From Liolophura sinensis (Eukaryota; Mollusca; Polyplacophora; Chitonida; Chitonidae), in the NCBI RefSeq assembly GCF_032854445.1, contig NC_088301.1, positions 21,571,808-21,635,807 of the forward strand: 64,000 nt of DNA, read 5' to 3'. A model generated the notes under the pieces. That model did not search any database and was not told where the DNA came from. It worked only from the letters and a program-made list of their open reading frames with translations. Made by a program: the position numbers and the translations under genes. Positions 60,631 through 64,000 of this stretch are shown one piece after another; within the stretch, counting starts at the first letter, position 1, and every line of letters begins with the position of its first letter.

Positions 60631-60971
60631 CATATGTATCGTCAGTGATGTTATTAAACATACAAATCCTAGATTCCACCCTACAGTGTTCTATAGCCAA
60701 ACACTGTCGTTTGCCTGATGTACGTGTACAACAGGTAATGACTTTGGCGGCGAAAGTCCGATTTGTACACCAAACACAGAGCACCATTGTAGTAAGCTTG
60801 TCCCACTAGTACGCCGTTGGTAAATGCCAACAACTGCTGCATCAGCATGTCATTAGCAAAGCGATGGGTTGTTGTTTTTTTTCACTCAGCCAGCAGAGCA
60901 AAGGTGAAGAGATTTCATGCTCACTGTTGTACACAAGCAGAATTTTGTAGTCCCATCACAGAGTTTAAGGT
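60631..60971. other. No gene seen
   Basis: Unique sequence. Confidence 0.6.
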
Positions 60972-61280
60972 AGGGGCCTTGGTGGCTTAGTGGTTAGCGC
61001 AGCCCACTGACCCAGGAGTCTCTCACCGATGCGGTCGCAGTGAGTTCAAGTCAAGGAGCCTCCTACCACTACAGTCGCTATTAGTTCAAGTCCAGCTCAT
61101 TTGCTGCCTTCATATCCGCCCGTACGTGGGAAGGTCTGCCAGCCACCTGCAGATGCTTGTGGGTTTCCCCCGGGCACTGCCCATTTTCCATCCACCATAA
61201 TTCTGAACACCATCATATAAGTGAAATACTCTGGAGTGTGGCATTAAACACCAATCAAATAAGTAAATAAGTACATAATG
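60972..61280 (+). mobile_element. SINE family A with duplicated B-box segment
   Basis: The head GGTGGCTTAGTGGTTAGCGC is intact. A ~41-bp segment holding the B box is present twice: GTGAGTTCAAGTC near 61039-61051 and ATTAGTTCAAGTCC near 61081-61094. The body and tail follow (GTGAAATACTCTGGAGTG, GCATTAAACACCAATCAAAT). The tail CpGs are lost. Confidence 0.9.
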
Positions 61281-62731
61281 TATATGTATAGTTCACCAGG
61301 AGAGCGCAGGATATTTAGCACTCTCCCGAAGATGGATAAATAAATGTTGAAATTGTAATCACAAAGAAACGTTTCCTATCGTTTTTTGAGTGTTAAGCAG
61401 CCTACTGTATTTCAGCTCAAGTTTAGTGATTTTACGTGACAGAGATTGCTTGATTCTGATTGATTCATCCACCTTATATAGTCAATTAGGACATCTTTGT
61501 GAGAGAAAAATTTAAGTGTTGCCATCAGAATTATTATTTAAGGGCTTGGTTTAGCTACAACTTGCATGCGATGATGGCTAAGAACATAGAGCCGTTAAGC
61601 CAGTGTGCAGGCTTGAGTTTAACGGAAAACTCATCCTTCTCCATAAACTTGTTTTGCTGCTGGCAATTAGTTAATGGGCGAGTTGCAACTTCTTTACCAC
61701 GTAATGGCCATAACAAGCTGCTGTAATGTGGCGTTTTGGGGCTTATTTAAGCTAATATAGTAATAGAGGCTTATGTAATAAGAGTAGTTATGTGAGATAA
61801 AGACGAGAGATAAGCTAGGCTATCTTCTGATCGTTGTTAAGCAATATTTTACACACCGGTGCTAACGCTCATCCGAATCCTGACGGGGTCAATTTTCTGG
61901 ACATTTACCTTGGGAGATGAGACGGATCAAGCCTTTGATCTACTGTAATTAGCTGTGTGTAATTCAGGATAGCTCTCACCTGTTATAATAGAGGGCGTCG
62001 TTGTTGATACAGCTTCTCCAGGCAGAGCTGAGCCACAGTGTACCCTCTGGCTATTCGTAATAATTGATATCTTAAACCCTGGTGATAAATCATTCAAGTC
62101 CCCTGTTTTCAGTTGTTCCCAAGATAGTCTAATGCTGTGCATTACATTGAAAAAGACAAAATTTGATCTTGTTTCTGTAGCGGTAGGTTTGTTATTTCTG
62201 ATCATGTTGCTGTGTATGTTCTAGTCAGGTTTAGATGCATGCAAGATAAACGAGTTTTGTGTTGGTGAATGCTGTCATGAGATTTATTGCCGACACTAAT
62301 GTGAAAGGTAAAATGTCACCAGCTTTCCCATTCTCACCTGTCTGTTTCACCTGTTCTTGTCGCACCTTTATACACTGGGTAACTAACACCCACTTGCGTG
62401 ACAACACTGCTGTAACTGCACGATATACATGTACACAGTTTAAGTTCAGCATTTTCTGAGTGACACATTTTGACTTGATTCTGACTGCTTCATCCACCTT
62501 TTATGGCCATGTAAAAGTGTTTTTTTCTGAAGTTTTGATCAGTTTCTTATCAGAAAATTTTAACTGTTGGCTTCAAAAGTATCATTTTAATGCATTTATG
62601 TGCTAGAATTGAAAGTGCCGTTTTAGATACAAGTAAAAGGTATCAGGGGTCAGTTTGTCTGAAGTGTATCAACAAGTGCACCAGGTATTCACCTCTAGTG
62701 TAGAGAAAGACTAATTAATCAAATGATGTAT
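61281..62731. other. No gene seen; possible regulatory block
   Basis: Around 61.80-62.06 kb the DNA is non-repetitive and holds GCCTTTGATC (a TCF/LEF-type match) at 61932-61941 and CTGTAATTAGC close by. TTGATTCTGATTGATTCATC near 61451 recurs with two differences near 62475 (both followed by CACCTT), a ~30-bp dispersed duplicate. Confidence 0.35.
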
Positions 62732-62870
62732 TGATTTATTATTTATTTGATTGTTGATTAATCTGACTTTCAAGAATTTTTCACTTATACAATGGAGGTC
62801 ATGTTTATGGGTGGAAGCAAAGCGGAATGCCTGGCACAAATCAGAGATCTTTGGCAAGTTGGTGACTAAC
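62732..62870 (-). mobile_element. SINE family A, minus strand, decayed, continuous with a minisatellite
   Basis: The tail (TTATTATTTATTTGATTG) and body (CAAGAATTTTTCACTTATAC, GGAGGTCATGTTTATGGGTG) are recognisable. Near 62854 the SINE segment that in other minus copies reads GCAGGTTGATGACAGACC and CTTCCCAC appears as GCAAGTTGGTGACTAAC and TTTCCCAG. From there the sequence runs straight into the 21-bp array. Confidence 0.8.
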
Positions 62871-63400
62871 TTTCCCAGATTAGTGACTAACTTTCCCAAC
62901 TTAGTGACTAACTTTCCCAGGTTAGTGACTAACTTTCCCAAGTTAATGACTAACTTTCCCAGGTTAGTGACTAACTTTTTCAGGTTAGTGACTAACTTCC
63001 CAAGCAACTTTCCCAGGTTAGTGGCTAACTTTCCCAGGTTAGTGACTAACTTTTTCAGGTTAGTGACTAACTTTCCCAAGCAACTTTCCCAGGTTAGTGA
63101 CTAACTTTCCCAACTTAGTGACTAACTTTCCCAGGTTAGTGACTAACTTTCCCAAGCAACTTTCCCAAGTTAATGACTAACTTTCCCAGGTTAGTGACTA
63201 ACTTTTTCAGGTTAGTGACTAACTTTCCAAGCAACTTTCCAGGTTAGTGACTAACTTTCCCAAGCAACTTTCCCAGGTTGGTGACTAACTTTCCCAGGTT
63301 AGTGACTAACTTTCCCAGGTTAGTGACTAACTTTCCCAGGTTAGTGAGTAACTTTCCCAGGCTAGTGACTAACTTTCCCAGGTTAGTGACTAACTTTCCC
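62858..63400 (+). repeat. 21-bp minisatellite, about 25 units
   Basis: TTAGTGACTAACTTTCCCAG, plus one base, is repeated for ~540 bp. A shortened unit containing CAAGCAACTTTCCCAG appears at 63001, 63077, 63153 and 63228, about 76 bp apart, so a block of three full units and one partial unit was itself duplicated. The period is a multiple of three, so long frames (117-122 codons) open on both strands. They are repeat artefacts. Confidence 0.97.
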
Positions 63401-63630
63401 TTGAGTTAACTACAAACCTGCATTCCTTTGGTGAGTGTTGTCACTCATTATGTTTCTAGACCCACAAGCAGGGAAGTGAAGGAATCCAGTATAGGTTTTG
63501 ACATCTTATCAGTAACAATATGTGTGATTCACTTAGAGAAGAATCTGGTGGTACATGGACAATGCAAGATATCAAGAAAAGCTACAGGATCGGCTTTTTA
63601 TGGATGTTTTTTGCAGCTATTATAAATTTC
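63401..63630. other. No gene seen
   Basis: Unique sequence between the minisatellite and the last SINE. Confidence 0.6.
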
Positions 63631-63885
63631 TGGGGGGCCTCTGTGGCCGAGGGAGTTAGCACGGCATGGCGGTGTAATTACCCAGGGACCTCTCACTAAT
63701 GCAGTCGTTGTGAGATCAAGTCCAGGTCATTCTGCGTACGTGGGAAGGTGTTCAGCAACCTATGGATGGTCGTGAATTTCCGCCTGGCTCTGCCTGGTCT
63801 CCTCCCACCAGAATTCTGGCCGCCATTGTATGAGTGAAATATTCTTGCGTACAGCATAAAACACCATTCAGATAAATAAATAAAT
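63631..63885 (+). mobile_element. SINE family A, full-length copy
   Basis: The head is GGCCTCTGTGGCCGAGGGAG with a B-box region GTGAGATCAAGTCCAGG. The body has GCGTACGTGGGAAGG and CCACCAGAATTCTGGCCG. The tail reads GCGTACAGCATAAAACACC with AATA repeats. Two tail CpGs have become CA. A TAAATT match at both flanks is too short to call a target duplication. Confidence 0.9.
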
Positions 63886-64000
63886 CTAAATTGGTGCTTG
63901 CCACTGACTTTAGTGTAAATTTACCTTTTGACATAAAATGAAAAAAGGGGCTGTGGTCAGAAGGCAGTTTTCGACTTACAAAGCAACAAAGAAAGATCAA

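Noticed and set aside
62711-63104. Open frames of 117 and 122 codons on both strands with repeated residues
   Set aside because: They are produced by the 21-bp minisatellite, whose unit is a multiple of three and lacks stops in these frames.

Overview
The window reads as non-coding DNA of an invertebrate animal, most probably a mollusc. The clearest clue is two short interspersed repeat (SINE) families of a kind I associate with mollusc genomes. One ends in a motif like GCGTAAAACACCAATCAA followed by AATA repeats. The other ends in GTTAAACCCCAAGCACTCA followed by CACT repeats. The species cannot be named from sequence alone. Nothing bacterial, viral or organellar was seen. No complete protein-coding gene, transposase, reverse transcriptase, true tRNA, rRNA or CRISPR array was recognised. 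The open frames present are the length expected by chance, or are open only because they lie in repeats whose unit is a multiple of three.

The main large-scale structure is a change in CpG content near 8.3 kb. Positions 1-8300 keep CpG at a normal level (20 CpG counted in 5161-5340). Most of the sequence after about 8.3 kb is strongly CpG-depleted (0 CpG counted in 21001-21180). SINE copies on the two sides give an internal control: tails left of 8.3 kb keep CGGCG-type sites, while most tails to the right show TGG, TGTG or CAT changes. This is the footprint expected from germline gene-body methylation. I infer that 1-8.3 kb is upstream or intergenic DNA, a promoter or first exon lies near 7.1-8.3 kb, and the remaining ~55 kb is the long-intron body of a methylated gene, probably on the plus strand. 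A good splice donor at 7609/7610 and a direct-repeat nuclear-receptor-type site at 7152-7164 fit this. Other weak exon candidates are at 49.87-50.02 kb and 55.93-56.50 kb.

Layout: 1-8.3 kb holds an inverted-repeat element, four SINE pieces of the first family, a SINE with an inverted tRNA-like head, and a third SINE type. 8.3-22 kb is mostly featureless intron-like sequence with one SINE bounded by an 11-bp target duplication and a TTAA-bounded transposon-like element. 22-43 kb has three copies of an unnamed ~220-bp repeat and five main tandem arrays (periods about 54, 36/72, 44, 38 and 48 bp). 43-57 kb is mostly plain, with a TA microsatellite and the exon candidates. 57.6-64 kb is rich in tandem repeats: seven near-identical 38-bp copies, an 85-bp array with a TA tract grown inside one unit, and a 21-bp minisatellite that appears to have grown out of a SINE.

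The most interesting signals are therefore not a gene system. They are the CpG boundary with its SINE control, the birth of a minisatellite inside a SINE, and the unusual density of unrelated minisatellites in one presumed transcription unit.
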